Below are positions 43,832 to 53,495 of a DNA stretch of 64,000 bases, piece after piece (position 1 is the first letter of the stretch; every line of letters begins with the position of its first letter). The notes beneath the pieces are model-generated. The model was not told the DNA's origin and did not search any database. It saw only the letters and a program-made list of their open reading frames with translations. The translations under genes and the position numbers were made by a program. This DNA comes from Ilyobacter_A sp963668015 (GTDB lineage Bacteria > Fusobacteriota > Fusobacteriia > Fusobacteriales > Fusobacteriaceae): the NCBI GenBank assembly GCA_963668015.2, contig CAXXCR010000027.1:62001-126000 (forward strand). The letters are read 5' to 3'.

Positions 43832-44512
43832 TTATATCTTCTCATAAGTCAAAAAATCTTTTTTGGACGCAATTAAATTTTTACACGTTTTTGCATGAAA
43901 TATAAACCAGGTCAATGCACCAAAAATCTTTGACCCATCTTCTACCATAATACCTAAATTATCGATTTTGATCCCTAATTTAAAAATTTCTCTAAAAAAA
44001 TCCACTATAAGTGAATCAAAAAATAAAAATAAGGCTAAAATAAGATAAATATATTCAGACTCCATTATAAATTTATTAAACTTCACCACAATAAAAGATA
44101 GATAAACAGCGTATATTAAAAATAATAATTTCTCTGAAATTTTAAAATAAGCAGGCATTATTATTTCATGTAGGAGAAAAAAATCATCTATGAGCAAAAC
44201 AAAGCTTAGAATACCAGAGTAAAATATGAATTTAGCCCCTTCCGTTTCTTTGCTTTTTTCCATAACATAACAGGTAAAAAAGCATATCCCAACAGTAAAA
44301 GCCCATAAAAACATACCTATATTTGATAGAAAACCTATATAAAAAGGTACTTTCATTGTAGTTATCGGGTCTCTTAAAAAATAGCTAACTTCAAGCCCTT
44401 TTACATTACTAAAAGCATAAGTAAATAAAAACAGAGAGAACATAAAAAAATAAATAGCTGCAACTCTAAATTTACTATATTTTAAAAATAATAATTTTTT
44501 TCTTCCCTCCAT
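43832..44512 (-). CDS. Six-to-seven-segment membrane protein with DDxxxxHE motif, copy A
   Basis: 226 residues, mostly hydrophobic, with about six or seven membrane segments. The function is not recognised. In-membrane polar residues stand out: LLIDDFFLLHE (Asp109-Asp110, His115-Glu116), Asp166/Asp171, and VEDGSKIFG (Glu191-Asp192). It aligns without gaps to the neighbouring 44677 product over about 210 residues and shares the layout with the 61655 product. Clustered Asp/His/Glu within membrane segments suggests a metal-dependent intramembrane hydrolase or an ion-coupled carrier, but this is inference. Confidence 0.75.
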   Translation of the reverse strand: MEGRKKLLFLKYSKFRVAAIYFFMFSLFLFTYAFSNVKGLEVSYFLRDPITTMKVPFYIGFLSNIGMFLWAFTVGICFFTCYVMEKSKETEGAKFIFYSGILSFVLLIDDFFLLHEIIMPAYFKISEKLLFLIYAVYLSFIVVKFNKFIMESEYIYLILALFLFFDSLIVDFFREIFKLGIKIDNLGIMVEDGSKIFGALTWFIFHAKTCKNLIASKKDFLTYEKI

Positions 44513-44676
44513 AGTTTCCCTCCTTATTTTTAAACCTTAATTCTAATACTACTAAATTTTAATATCTCATATATAGTTTAAAACTCAGCTTCTTTGACAT
44601 TTGGAACTTCATTCATTTTTTTAGCTAAAAAAGTCCTCAACGTCACTTTATGCAAAATACAATAAATTTTGAAATT

Positions 44677-45360
44677 TTATTTTGCACTCTCATCAATATT
44701 AGATTCTTTTGTAGAAACAATCAAGTTTTTACAAGCTTTTGCATAGAATATAAACCAGGTCAATATCCCAAAAATTTTAAATCCATCTTCTACGAACATT
44801 CCAATACTGTCGATTGTTTCTGGAAATATAAAAACCTCTCTCAAAAAATCCAAAGTTAGTGAATTGATAAATAAAAATAACGCTATAATAAAGTAAACAT
44901 AATTTACGCTGAGTATATACTTATTAAATTTTGCTATTAGAAAAACTAAATATAAAAAATATACTGCAAATAAGACCGGCTGCGGAATGTGAAAATGCCT
45001 TGGGAATATCGATTCATGTAAAAGAAAAAAATCATCTACTAATAGGATAAAACTGAATATTCCCGAATAAAAAATGAATTCGAATCCGCTTTTATTTACG
45101 ACATCTTCAGCAACAAAACATGTAAAAAAGCATACCCCCACTGTTAGAGACCACATAAAAACACCTAAATTAGATATAATCCCTATATAAGAAGGAACTT
45201 TCAAAAGAGCCGTTGGTTCTTTCAAAAAATAAGCTATATCCAATCCCATTACAATACTTAAAAAATATACAAGTAAAAGTAAAATAGAAACAATAAAGTA
45301 CATTCCTGTAATTATCCATTTATCATTTTCCAAATAAAATATTTTTTCAATATTTTTCAT
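44677..45360 (-). CDS. Membrane protein with DDxxxxHE motif, copy B
   Basis: 227 residues with the same segments as copy A and all marked residues kept: Asp109-Asp110, His115-Glu116 (LLVDDFFLLHE), Asp171 and Glu191-Asp192 (VEDGFKIFG). The C-terminal WFIFYAKACKNLI is almost shared. Tandem duplicate of copy A with a 164-bp gap between them that holds only AT-rich DNA. Placed between a glycosyltransferase and manC, suggesting a role in surface glycan or lipid modification. Function unknown. Confidence 0.75.
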   Translation of the reverse strand: MKNIEKIFYLENDKWIITGMYFIVSILLLLVYFLSIVMGLDIAYFLKEPTALLKVPSYIGIISNLGVFMWSLTVGVCFFTCFVAEDVVNKSGFEFIFYSGIFSFILLVDDFFLLHESIFPRHFHIPQPVLFAVYFLYLVFLIAKFNKYILSVNYVYFIIALFLFINSLTLDFLREVFIFPETIDSIGMFVEDGFKIFGILTWFIFYAKACKNLIVSTKESNIDESAK

Positions 45361-45402
45361 AGTTAAGCCCCCTACTGTGAAACTTAAATTTATATTTTGA
45401 AC

Positions 45403-46467
45403 TTATTTTTGACTCAGTTTTTTTAATATTTTTCTTATATTTTGAGCCTCATCTTTCTTACACACTAGAGTGGCATATTCCGTTTCCACAACTATGGTAT
45501 CCTGCACACCTACAGTTGCTATTATTTTTTTCCCTGTTCCAAAAATTATATTGTTTTTGGAATTAACTTCTACTAAATTTTGTATCTCACCTACAGTACC
45601 GTTTTTATTTTTTTCAAACACTTCATCTAATGCCGGATAGCTACCAATGTCGCTCCAGCCGAAATTAACAGGTATTACCATTATATTTTTAGCTTTTTCC
45701 ATTACTCCAAAATCTATGGATATTTTCTCAAATTCTTCAAACTCATCACTAACAGTCAAAGACAGATCATTTCCCATAAGATTCATCTTCAATTTTCCTT
45801 TGATCTTTTGAAGTATCTCATGATGATGTGGTAGATATTTTTCCATAGCATTGAAAATTATTGCATTTTCAAATATAAACATTCCGCTATTCCACAAATA
45901 ATTTCCTGACTCAACATATTTTTCAGCCCTGTATAGACTAGGTTTTTCCCAAAATCTTTTTACAGCAACTGCATTCCCTATGTTAAAGCTCTCTTTAACC
46001 TCAATGTAACCATAACCTGTTTCAGGTCTTGTAGGCTTTATCCCAAGAGTAACTATAGCATGCGACTTTTCAGCTGTATAAACCGCCATTTTTAGCATTT
46101 GTCGAAAATTTTCCTCATTTTTTATATAATGATCTGAGGCCAGGACTATAGTCAATGACTTCGGATACTTGTTCTCTATTATTGTAGCCCCATACCCTAT
46201 GGCAGCAGCAGTATCCTTAAACACAGGTTCTACTATTATATTTTCTTCTGGTATAAACGGAAGTTCCTTCTTTATAGATTCCACTTGTACAATATTGGTA
46301 CCGATAAAAATCCTGTCACAGGGTATCAGAGGTAGTATTCTGTCCACTGTATGTCTGATCATGGATTTATTAGATATGAGCTTTAGCAGTTGTTTTGGTT
46401 TCTCCTTTGTAGAAAGTGGCCAAAATCTCTCGCCTTTTCCACCAGCCATTATAAATGCAGTAAGCAT
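45403..46467 (-). CDS. manC: Mannose-1-phosphate guanylyltransferase
   Basis: 354 residues from the ATG at 46467 with GGGAGGTGG upstream; a GTG-type extension of five codons is rejected. The nucleotidyltransferase signature FIMAGGKGERFWPLSTKEKP is at the N-terminus, with WEKPSL and YLWNSGMFIFE typical of ManC. It makes GDP-mannose from mannose 1-phosphate and GTP. It is single-domain (short), without the isomerase half of long ManC. GDP-mannose then feeds gmd and fcl (52.5-54.6 kb). No phosphomannomutase is in the window. Confidence 0.93.
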   Translation of the reverse strand: MLTAFIMAGGKGERFWPLSTKEKPKQLLKLISNKSMIRHTVDRILPLIPCDRIFIGTNIVQVESIKKELPFIPEENIIVEPVFKDTAAAIGYGATIIENKYPKSLTIVLASDHYIKNEENFRQMLKMAVYTAEKSHAIVTLGIKPTRPETGYGYIEVKESFNIGNAVAVKRFWEKPSLYRAEKYVESGNYLWNSGMFIFENAIIFNAMEKYLPHHHEILQKIKGKLKMNLMGNDLSLTVSDEFEEFEKISIDFGVMEKAKNIMVIPVNFGWSDIGSYPALDEVFEKNKNGTVGEIQNLVEVNSKNNIIFGTGKKIIATVGVQDTIVVETEYATLVCKKDEAQNIRKILKKLSQK

Positions 46468-46562
46468 AATGCCACCTCCCAACCAGCTCTTTAATCAAAT
46501 GCCCTAAGCCAGCTCATTCTTATAAGAGTGAAATTTTAAACAAACTCTTTCCTGTTGAAAAC

Positions 46563-47855
46563 CTAAATCTCCTCCAACACTCTTTCTGCTCCCATTTTTC
46601 CACTTATAAGACTTTGATCACTCCACAAATATTTCCATTCACCAAATCTTCCAACAGTAACTATCCCCAAGTTTTCTAGAAAACTTAATACTGCCTTTCT
46701 GCTGCTATATATACTGGGCTTAAATACTATATTTGCATACTCCTCTTTTCGAATATCCTTAACAAGGATGTCGTCTTCTTTAAAAAGCTGCATCTTAATA
46801 AATTTCTTTATTGTGTCTTCAAGTATTTCTTCTCCGGACATATCAAGCTCTTTATCTTTTGAAAAATATACTTCGGCCTGAATAGAACTGCACCCTTCTG
46901 GTACATTATCAGGAGATTTTCTACTCGGCGAATAAACTCTTGCAGGTATGATATCTTCATCATAAATGTAAAACCACAAGTTTCTATGAATATCCGGTTT
47001 ATTAAAGCCTAGTGATACTAAATACCCTCCGGTCCACAAGAGTTTGTCACAAGCATCTAAAACTTCAGCAGGTGTATTTTTTATAAGTTTACACATCTCG
47101 GGTAAAGGTAAGCTTGAGATTAATTTGTCATATTCTTCTACTCCCCCATCCTCAAACATTACCCTTTTATTTTGTACATCTATTTCCACAACTTTTTTAT
47201 TAAGTCTTATATCCAAGCCTTCTATCATACTATTTAAAAATGATTTGTATCCCCCTTTTTTAGGGTATCTCATCTCTTTGGCATAGTACGTTATCGGGGT
47301 TTCTGCTGTTTCACAGCCTTTTTTTATTTCTTCTATGGTAGGACGATACATTCTTTTCCCCACCCATTTAGTTTCAAGCTCTCTTGCCTCCACTGTCCAA
47401 TATTTTCTCGTATACCTCATTGGAAAATTTTCCGCAAAATAATCCCCATACTGGATTCTAAGCCACTCCTCATAATCCTCTATTTCATTGGCATCTTTGT
47501 CTTTTCTATTTTCAAAATCTGAAACTATCTTCTCCTTTTCTTCAACACTAAGCGGATAAAGATTATTCTGCGCCGGGTGTTTTAGCCAATGTCCCTCATA
47601 ATAATTAAACGGATCCGGGATATGCCTATAAAATTCTGTAGATTTGGAAAAAATATCTTTGACATGTTCATCCACCGCAAAAGATAGATGCACAAATCTA
47701 TCGAACCTAAAGCCATCTATTTCAAAATTATCCAATAGGCCGCCCCAAGAAGAATTTTTTTCATAGACAACCGAGTCCACACCACCTGACTTCAAGTGAT
47801 AAGCTGCTGATATTCCTGAAATTCCCGCTCCCAAAACTACAATTTTATTAGCCAT
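46563..47855 (-). CDS. FAD-dependent oxidoreductase/mutase-like protein (UDP-galactopyranose-mutase-like group)
   Basis: 430 residues. The N-terminal FAD-binding motif VVLGAGISGISAAYHLK is followed by GGLLDNFEIDGFRFDRFVH. A middle region carries MRYTRKYWTVEARELETKW and the C-terminal FAD end VGRFGEWKYLWSDQSLISG. This architecture is found in protoporphyrinogen-oxidase-like flavoproteins of glycan loci related to UDP-galactopyranose mutase. A redox-neutral ring contraction or sugar oxidation are both possible. AGAGGGGG precedes the ATG. It lies between manC and a family 2 glycosyltransferase. Confidence 0.78.
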   Translation of the reverse strand: MANKIVVLGAGISGISAAYHLKSGGVDSVVYEKNSSWGGLLDNFEIDGFRFDRFVHLSFAVDEHVKDIFSKSTEFYRHIPDPFNYYEGHWLKHPAQNNLYPLSVEEKEKIVSDFENRKDKDANEIEDYEEWLRIQYGDYFAENFPMRYTRKYWTVEARELETKWVGKRMYRPTIEEIKKGCETAETPITYYAKEMRYPKKGGYKSFLNSMIEGLDIRLNKKVVEIDVQNKRVMFEDGGVEEYDKLISSLPLPEMCKLIKNTPAEVLDACDKLLWTGGYLVSLGFNKPDIHRNLWFYIYDEDIIPARVYSPSRKSPDNVPEGCSSIQAEVYFSKDKELDMSGEEILEDTIKKFIKMQLFKEDDILVKDIRKEEYANIVFKPSIYSSRKAVLSFLENLGIVTVGRFGEWKYLWSDQSLISGKMGAERVLEEI

Positions 47856-47937
47856 TTAAATATCCCCCTCTTTTGCACTTTCATTAAAACTGATGTTGAT
47901 TTAAATTGTTAAATTTAAATCAAGCTGTCTACCCTGA

Positions 47938-48954
47938 CTAAAAAATATTGGATTTAACCTTTATCTTTATTAACCTTATTGAGAGTCCTAAAAAATACTT
48001 TAAAAAATAAATTTCAATTATATTTTTATAACTCAAATACTTCAGATGTTCTCCCTCGAGATATGACCAGTGTTTTTTATTAAGTATATTTGTTTTTATA
48101 TAATTTTCCATATCTTGTGCATTTGAGCTTACACCCTTTCTTATATACTCTTTAATCCTCCATAGTACTTCTCTGGATCTTCTCTTGCTGAGTATTATTT
48201 TTAGCTCTTCATTCTCATCTTTATACTCATGATACAAGCTGTTAAACAAATCTATAGGTTCCAACATTTTCATTGTAAAAATGCTGTTGGTTGCTGACCC
48301 TGCTCTGACCAGATAGTTTATAAGCTCCGAATCTATAAATCCAACTTTTTTTGCACCATAGAGTGCTTTTATTATAAATTCCTGGTCCTCACCCATTGAC
48401 CTGTTTTCATTGTAATAAAGATCATCTATCGCTTTTTTACTGTATACTATACTGCAGTTGTATATAAAAACTTCTATGTTTATGTATTTTTTTAAAATCT
48501 CCATACCTTTTTCCACTTTTAAAGGATTTTTAAACATCTCGTTATAGTGCCACACAGGCTCCCAATTTTCATCTACACGCCTGTATTTAAAAAAAACTAT
48601 ATCACATTTTTCACTGGTAAACATCTCAACCACTTTTTCTAAAGTTTCTTCAAACAGATAATCGTCTGCATCCAGAAAATATACAAACTCTCCATTCGAT
48701 AGATCTATACCTATATTTCTGGCAGAGCTCACGCCGCCATTCTTCTTATTGATAATCTCATATTTAAATGAAGTTCTGCTGAGCTCGTCCTCTAAGACCT
48801 CTAAACTATTGTCCGTAGAACCGTCGTTTATAAAAATAACTTCAAATTTTTTATAGGTTTGACTTTCTAAACTTCTAATGGTTTTCCGCATATAATCCCC
48901 TACATTATAAAATGGTATTACTATGCTTATTGTGACTTCTGACATATTCTCCAT
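47938..48954 (-). CDS. Family 2 glycosyltransferase (EpsJ/WcaA-like)
   Basis: 338 residues. SIVIPFYNVGDYMRKTIRSL, FINDGSTDNSLE and the metal site LDADDYL are textbook GT2 features. ATGs at codons 1 and 4 are both usable; GGGGG lies about nine bases before the first. Adds one sugar of the repeat unit on the cytoplasmic side. Downstream of the CDP-sugar genes. Confidence 0.92.
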   Translation of the reverse strand: MENMSEVTISIVIPFYNVGDYMRKTIRSLESQTYKKFEVIFINDGSTDNSLEVLEDELSRTSFKYEIINKKNGGVSSARNIGIDLSNGEFVYFLDADDYLFEETLEKVVEMFTSEKCDIVFFKYRRVDENWEPVWHYNEMFKNPLKVEKGMEILKKYINIEVFIYNCSIVYSKKAIDDLYYNENRSMGEDQEFIIKALYGAKKVGFIDSELINYLVRAGSATNSIFTMKMLEPIDLFNSLYHEYKDENEELKIILSKRRSREVLWRIKEYIRKGVSSNAQDMENYIKTNILNKKHWSYLEGEHLKYLSYKNIIEIYFLKYFLGLSIRLIKIKVKSNIF

Positions 48955-49011
48955 AATCAGACCCCCAGTCTCAACGAACTCAAATTTAAAACTGTTAGGA
49001 TAGTTATGTAT

Positions 49012-49560
49012 TTAAATATCTTTTAAAAGTGGAAGATACTTGTCCTTTTCTGTGATAATAGCTTGTTCCACTCCAATTTCTGTCAGTATTTTATCAAAAT
49101 TTATTTCTTTTGAAAGTATAGATATACCGTACTGATCGTTCTGGGAGTAATAATTCGAACTCTTATACAGGACAACTGATTCTGACAAACTGACAATTCC
49201 GTGGGCAAAACCACTCGGTACATATAACATCCTGTTATCACCACCAGACAATTTCACTTTAAAAACTTGTTTATATGTCGCTGATCCTTCTCTCAAATCC
49301 ACAGCTATATCAAGGATTTCCCCGTTTAGACACCTCACCAGTTTTGCCTCGGGATTTTCTTTTTGATAGTGTAGCCCTCTCACACTAGATTTTTTTGAGA
49401 CAAGATAGTTGTCTTCTACAAATTTTACGTCTATCCCCAGTTTTTTTAACTCTATGTCACTGTAAGCTTTTATATACATCCCCCTATCGTCGCTGAAAGA
49501 ACTTAACTTGATAAGTTTTAAGTCCTTTGCAAGCTCCTTTTCCAGAGAGAATTTTTCCAT
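49012..49560 (-). CDS. RmlC-like nucleotide-sugar 3,5-epimerase
   Basis: 182 residues from the ATG at 49560 with AGGTGG upstream. The RmlC cupin features are present: SDDRGMYIKAYSD, FVEDNYLVSKKSSVRGLHYQ, KLVRCLNGEILDIAVDLR and YVPSGFAHGIVSLSE, including the catalytic His of RGLHYQ. RmlC enzymes epimerise 4-keto-6-deoxy sugars at C3 and C5. No rmlA, B or D is present; the neighbours are rfbF, rfbG and an SDR. The likely substrate is therefore CDP-4-keto-6-deoxyglucose rather than the dTDP sugar (inference from context). Confidence 0.85.
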   Translation of the reverse strand: MEKFSLEKELAKDLKLIKLSSFSDDRGMYIKAYSDIELKKLGIDVKFVEDNYLVSKKSSVRGLHYQKENPEAKLVRCLNGEILDIAVDLREGSATYKQVFKVKLSGGDNRMLYVPSGFAHGIVSLSESVVLYKSSNYYSQNDQYGISILSKEINFDKILTEIGVEQAIITEKDKYLPLLKDI

Positions 49561-49572
49561 TATTACCACCAC

Positions 49573-50508
49573 CTAATCAAACTTTTCATACATTTCAGCT
49601 ATCCCATCTGGTATAGAATATCTTGGTTTCCACCCAGTTGCAGAGCTAAATTTACTGTTGTCGCCGACTATGTACATAGCTTCATTTTTTCTGTACTCCT
49701 TAGCTCCAAATTTAAGCAGCTCTTTGTCTATACCCACAACATCAGCTGCATGCAATAGCAACTCTTTAACACTTAGCTCCATTCCAGAGCAGATATTATA
49801 TACCTCATTGTCGAATAACTCGCATTCTAAAACCTTAGCGTAAGCCTCCACAACGTCTTTCACATAAAGATAATCCCGTATCTGTCCCCCTGGTGTCACT
49901 TCTATCTCCTCGTTGTTCTTTAATTTTTGAAATACAAATGGCAGAAGCCTGTTTTTACCTTCTCCTATTCCAAAGATATTAAAAGGCCTCAGTGTCACCA
50001 TATCTACTCCTAACTGTTTAGCCTTAATCTTCCCAAACAACAGAGTAGAAGTCTTAGCTGCTGCATATACTCCTTGTGGGTCAGGCATATCCAGCTCTGT
50101 TATTTTTTTTCTGCCTTTCTCCCCGTATTCAAATCCAGATCCTGTATTTACAAGCTTTTTTATCCCGATTCTTTCACAAAACTCCAATAGAGTTTGCAAA
50201 AGTTTTATATTTCCGTCAATTACCTTATCCAGGTTGTTGTCATTCGGGTTTACTCCATAAGAAGCAAGGTGTATGCAGTAGTCTATTGGACCTATTTTTT
50301 CCCCAGCCTCTGTTGATATATTTTCCAGATCTATATCCTCCCAAAAAATTCTCTTTATTTTATTTTTATAGGGTTTCAACATTGTGTTTTCTAAGTCCCC
50401 AACGCTTTTAAGGTCTAAGATATATATTTCATACCCCAGTTCATCCAAGCGATTTATCAGGTTATACCCGACAAATCCAGTAGCTCCAGTTACCAGAACA
50501 CTTTTCAT
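49573..50508 (-). CDS. NAD(P)-dependent 4-ketohexose reductase/epimerase (SDR), CDP-sugar branch
   Basis: 311 residues. The Rossmann motif VTGATGFVGYNLINRL is at residues 6-21, NTGSGFEYG supplies the Ser, and a Tyr-x-x-x-Lys is at VYAAAKTSTLL (YAAAK). It overlaps the end of rfbG by 4 bp (ATGA), a sign of tight coupling with CDP-glucose dehydration. It probably reduces the 4-keto group of a CDP-6-deoxyhexose to give the final donor. Exact product not determinable. Confidence 0.85.
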   Translation of the reverse strand: MKSVLVTGATGFVGYNLINRLDELGYEIYILDLKSVGDLENTMLKPYKNKIKRIFWEDIDLENISTEAGEKIGPIDYCIHLASYGVNPNDNNLDKVIDGNIKLLQTLLEFCERIGIKKLVNTGSGFEYGEKGRKKITELDMPDPQGVYAAAKTSTLLFGKIKAKQLGVDMVTLRPFNIFGIGEGKNRLLPFVFQKLKNNEEIEVTPGGQIRDYLYVKDVVEAYAKVLECELFDNEVYNICSGMELSVKELLLHAADVVGIDKELLKFGAKEYRKNEAMYIVGDNSKFSSATGWKPRYSIPDGIAEMYEKFD

Positions 50509-51587
50509 AGTTTCTCACCCTTTTTTACAAACTCCTCTATCTGTTCCACACAAAGAGCATATACATCTAAGACGCTATATTTTTTATACCAGTCAACTGT
50601 CATTTCCAATGCTTCATCTATATTAAGTGTGGGCTTCCAATTCAAATTGAATCTAGCGTTTGATATATCCAGTGATAAAAGTTTAGCTTCATGCGGGCTA
50701 GACACATCTGATATATCCACTACTTGTCCTGCCCCATAGAAATTCACAACTTTACCAGCTATATCCCACACCTTTATTATCGAATCTAAATTTGGTCCAA
50801 AATTCCATCCTTTGGAATACTTGATTGGTTCTTCTATAAGCTTTTGTCCCACGAGCAGGTATCCACTTAAGGGCTCTAAAACATGTTCCCAAGGCCTTAT
50901 AGCCTCCGGACTTCTTATCTCTATAGACTTGCCTGCCTCAAGAGCTCTTATGCAGTCAGGGATTATCCTGTCTTTAGCCCAGTCTCCCCCGCCTATTACA
51001 TTTCCTGCCCGAACGCTGGCGATAGCCTTTCCGTGATCTGAAAATTTTTCTGGATTGAAAAAAGACCTCCTAAACGAGCTTATCGCTATCTCGCAGGCCC
51101 CTTTTGATGAGGAATACGGGTCGTAACCTCCAAATGCTTCATTTTCACGATATCCCCATACCTGTTCCCTGTTTTCATAGCACTTGTCAGAAGTTATAAT
51201 TACTCCAACACGTGTCTCGTTGCTTTTCCTAATGCAGTCCATAATATTTACCGTACCCATAACGTTGGTCTCATAAGTTTCAACAGGTATATCATAAGAA
51301 AGCCTTACTATTGGCTGTGCAGCCAGATGAAAAACAATCTCGGGTTTATATTCATCAAACACTCTGCTCAACTTTTCTCTGTCTCTTATGTCTCCCCTTA
51401 TATCCACTATTTTATCCGAAAGTTTGGAGAGTACAAAGTTATCCTTGTCTGTGTAGGGTTCAAGGGCATACCCAACCACATTGGCCCCCAATTCATTGAG
51501 CCATATTGAAAGCCAGGAACCCTTAAACCCTGTATGTCCTGTGACCAATACCGTCTTATTTTTATAGACATTATTATATAGCTCCAT
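50505..51587 (-). CDS. rfbG: CDP-glucose 4,6-dehydratase
   Basis: 360 residues from the ATG at 51587 with TGGAGG five bases upstream; an extension of 22 codons into the end of rfbF has no site. The signature VLVTGHTGFKGSWLSIWL (NAD binding), VIITSDKCYEN and the catalytic YDPYSSSKGACE are characteristic of RfbG. It converts CDP-glucose to CDP-4-keto-6-deoxyglucose. It follows rfbF by 40 bp. The usual next enzyme for 3,6-dideoxysugars (RfbH) is absent. Confidence 0.95.
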   Translation of the reverse strand: MELYNNVYKNKTVLVTGHTGFKGSWLSIWLNELGANVVGYALEPYTDKDNFVLSKLSDKIVDIRGDIRDREKLSRVFDEYKPEIVFHLAAQPIVRLSYDIPVETYETNVMGTVNIMDCIRKSNETRVGVIITSDKCYENREQVWGYRENEAFGGYDPYSSSKGACEIAISSFRRSFFNPEKFSDHGKAIASVRAGNVIGGGDWAKDRIIPDCIRALEAGKSIEIRSPEAIRPWEHVLEPLSGYLLVGQKLIEEPIKYSKGWNFGPNLDSIIKVWDIAGKVVNFYGAGQVVDISDVSSPHEAKLLSLDISNARFNLNWKPTLNIDEALEMTVDWYKKYSVLDVYALCVEQIEEFVKKGEKL

Positions 51588-51627
51588 AGCTGCCTCCAGT
51601 ATACTCATACTATATCTCACATTGAAA

Positions 51628-52404
51628 TTACCAGACCTTCCAAGGAGCTTCACCCGAATCCCATAAAGAGTTTAACTCTTTATTATCTTTTAGGGTATCC
51701 ATAGGCTTCCAGAATCCTTCATGCCTATACGATGTCATCTTTCCATCTTTCGCCAAGCTTTCAAGCGGCCCTTTTTCCAACATAATGTTATCTGAATTTC
51801 CGTTCATATAATTGAAAATATCAGGTTCACACACAAAATAACCTGCATTTATCCACATCCCGTCTCCTTTTGGTTTTTCGGTGAAAACTTTTACATGCCC
51901 CTTTTCATCAAGCTGTAATGAACCGAATTTCCCCTGTGGTTTATAAGCAGTTACTGTTATCGCTTTCCCAGATTTTTTGTGATGTTCCAAACTTTTTGAG
52001 ATATCTATATCCGCCACACCATCTCCATAAGTCAGGAAAAAGGTTTCACCTGCAACATACCTCTTTATTCTTTTAACCCTTCCGGCTGTCATTGTGTTAA
52101 GACCTGTGTCCACTAAAGTAACCTTCCAGTGATCAGAGTGGTTATCGTGTATCTTCACACTATTATCCCAAAGGTCTATGGTCACATCGCTGTTATGTAA
52201 AAAATAATGTGCAAACCATTCTTTTATAACATATCCCTTGTAACCCAGGCATATAATGAATTCATCTATGCCATAATATGAATAGGTCTTCATAATATGC
52301 CACAAAATCGGCTTTCCGCCTATCTCCACCATAGGTTTAGGTATTAAATGTGTTGCTTCACTAAGTCTTGTTCCAAAACCTCCTGCTAAAATAACTGCTT
52401 TCAT
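51628..52404 (-). CDS. rfbF: Glucose-1-phosphate cytidylyltransferase
   Basis: 258 residues, full length. ILAGGFGTRLSEATHLIPKP is the nucleotidyltransferase start, and the family-specific DEFIICLGYKGYVIKEWF, FLHNSDVTIDL and GEGFWKPMD-like end (HEGFWKPMDTLKDNKEL) identify RfbF. It joins CTP and glucose 1-phosphate to CDP-glucose, the entry to CDP-6-deoxyhexoses. First gene of the four-gene CDP branch. Confidence 0.96.
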   Translation of the reverse strand: MKAVILAGGFGTRLSEATHLIPKPMVEIGGKPILWHIMKTYSYYGIDEFIICLGYKGYVIKEWFAHYFLHNSDVTIDLWDNSVKIHDNHSDHWKVTLVDTGLNTMTAGRVKRIKRYVAGETFFLTYGDGVADIDISKSLEHHKKSGKAITVTAYKPQGKFGSLQLDEKGHVKVFTEKPKGDGMWINAGYFVCEPDIFNYMNGNSDNIMLEKGPLESLAKDGKMTSYRHEGFWKPMDTLKDNKELNSLWDSGEAPWKVW

Positions 52405-52509
52405 GATTAATCACCACTTTTCCTGTCTTTAGTATAGGCTAAATATCCTCGATATCAAACTGCCCGAAAAAGCCGCCACTACCCAGTAGGTTATTCATTT
52501 AATCTGCAC

Positions 52510-53442
52510 TTACTTAGCTTTATTCTCCAAGTACCACTCATACACCTTTCTTATACCTTCTTCTAAGTCGACCTTATGTTTCCACCCGGTTTCATGCAGC
52601 CTTGTCACATCCAGAAGTTTTCTCGGGGTCCCGTCAGGTTTTGAGGTATCATTTACAATTTCCCCATTATATCCCACTACACCCTTTATTATCTCAGCCA
52701 ATTCCCTTATCTCTATATCTTCTCCTGAACCTATGTTGAGATGCATCTCACCAGAATAGTTCAACATAAGATACAAGAGAGCATCAGTCAGATCATCCAC
52801 GTATAAAAATTCCCTCCTAGGTTTACCTGTCCCCCACATAACAACCTTGGCTTCTCCGTCTACCTTGGCTTCGTGGAATTTTCTTATGAGTGCCGGCATA
52901 ACATGGCTGGTTTCAAGATCAAAGTTATCATTTATTCCGTATAGGTTTGTTGGCATTACAGATATAAAATCGCAGCCATACTGCCTTCTGTAAAACTTAC
53001 ATAGTTCTATCCCGCTGATCTTGGCTACAGCATATGCTTCATTGGTTTCTTCAAGTTTCCCGCTCATTAAGTATTCCTCTTTTATGGGTTGTTTTGCCAA
53101 CTTTGGATATATGCAAGAACTCCCTAAAAAAAGCAGTTTTTTCACTCCGTATTTGTATGCTGAATTAATTATGTTGGCTTCCACCATTAGATTGTCATAT
53201 ATAAATTCCGCCGGATAAGTATCGTTGGCCTGTATCCCACCTACCTTTGCGGCAGCCAGGAAAACATACTCCGGCTTTTCTTCTTCAAAAAATTTTTCCA
53301 CCTCTGCCTGCCTTCTTAGATCTAGCTCCTGAAAACTCCTGTATACTATATTTTTATAGCCTGCCTGCTTCAATCTTCTCATTATTCCAGATCCTACCAT
53401 GCCAAGATGGCCGGCAACATATATTTTAGATTTCTTTTCCAT
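52510..53442 (-). CDS. fcl: GDP-L-fucose synthase
   Basis: 310 residues from the ATG at 53442 with GGAGG upstream. KIYVAGHLGMVGSGIMRRL is the NADP-binding start, followed by FLAAAKVGGIQAND, LGSSCIYPKLAKQPIKEEYL and the catalytic YAVAKISGIELCKFYRRQYG. It epimerises and reduces GDP-4-keto-6-deoxymannose to GDP-L-fucose. Directly downstream of gmd (gap about 50 bp). Confidence 0.96.
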   Translation of the reverse strand: MEKKSKIYVAGHLGMVGSGIMRRLKQAGYKNIVYRSFQELDLRRQAEVEKFFEEEKPEYVFLAAAKVGGIQANDTYPAEFIYDNLMVEANIINSAYKYGVKKLLFLGSSCIYPKLAKQPIKEEYLMSGKLEETNEAYAVAKISGIELCKFYRRQYGCDFISVMPTNLYGINDNFDLETSHVMPALIRKFHEAKVDGEAKVVMWGTGKPRREFLYVDDLTDALLYLMLNYSGEMHLNIGSGEDIEIRELAEIIKGVVGYNGEIVNDTSKPDGTPRKLLDVTRLHETGWKHKVDLEEGIRKVYEWYLENKAK

Positions 53443-53495
53443 TTTTACCTCCTGTTTTAGCAAATAACCCGACAAATAATAAAAGAAAATTTTAT

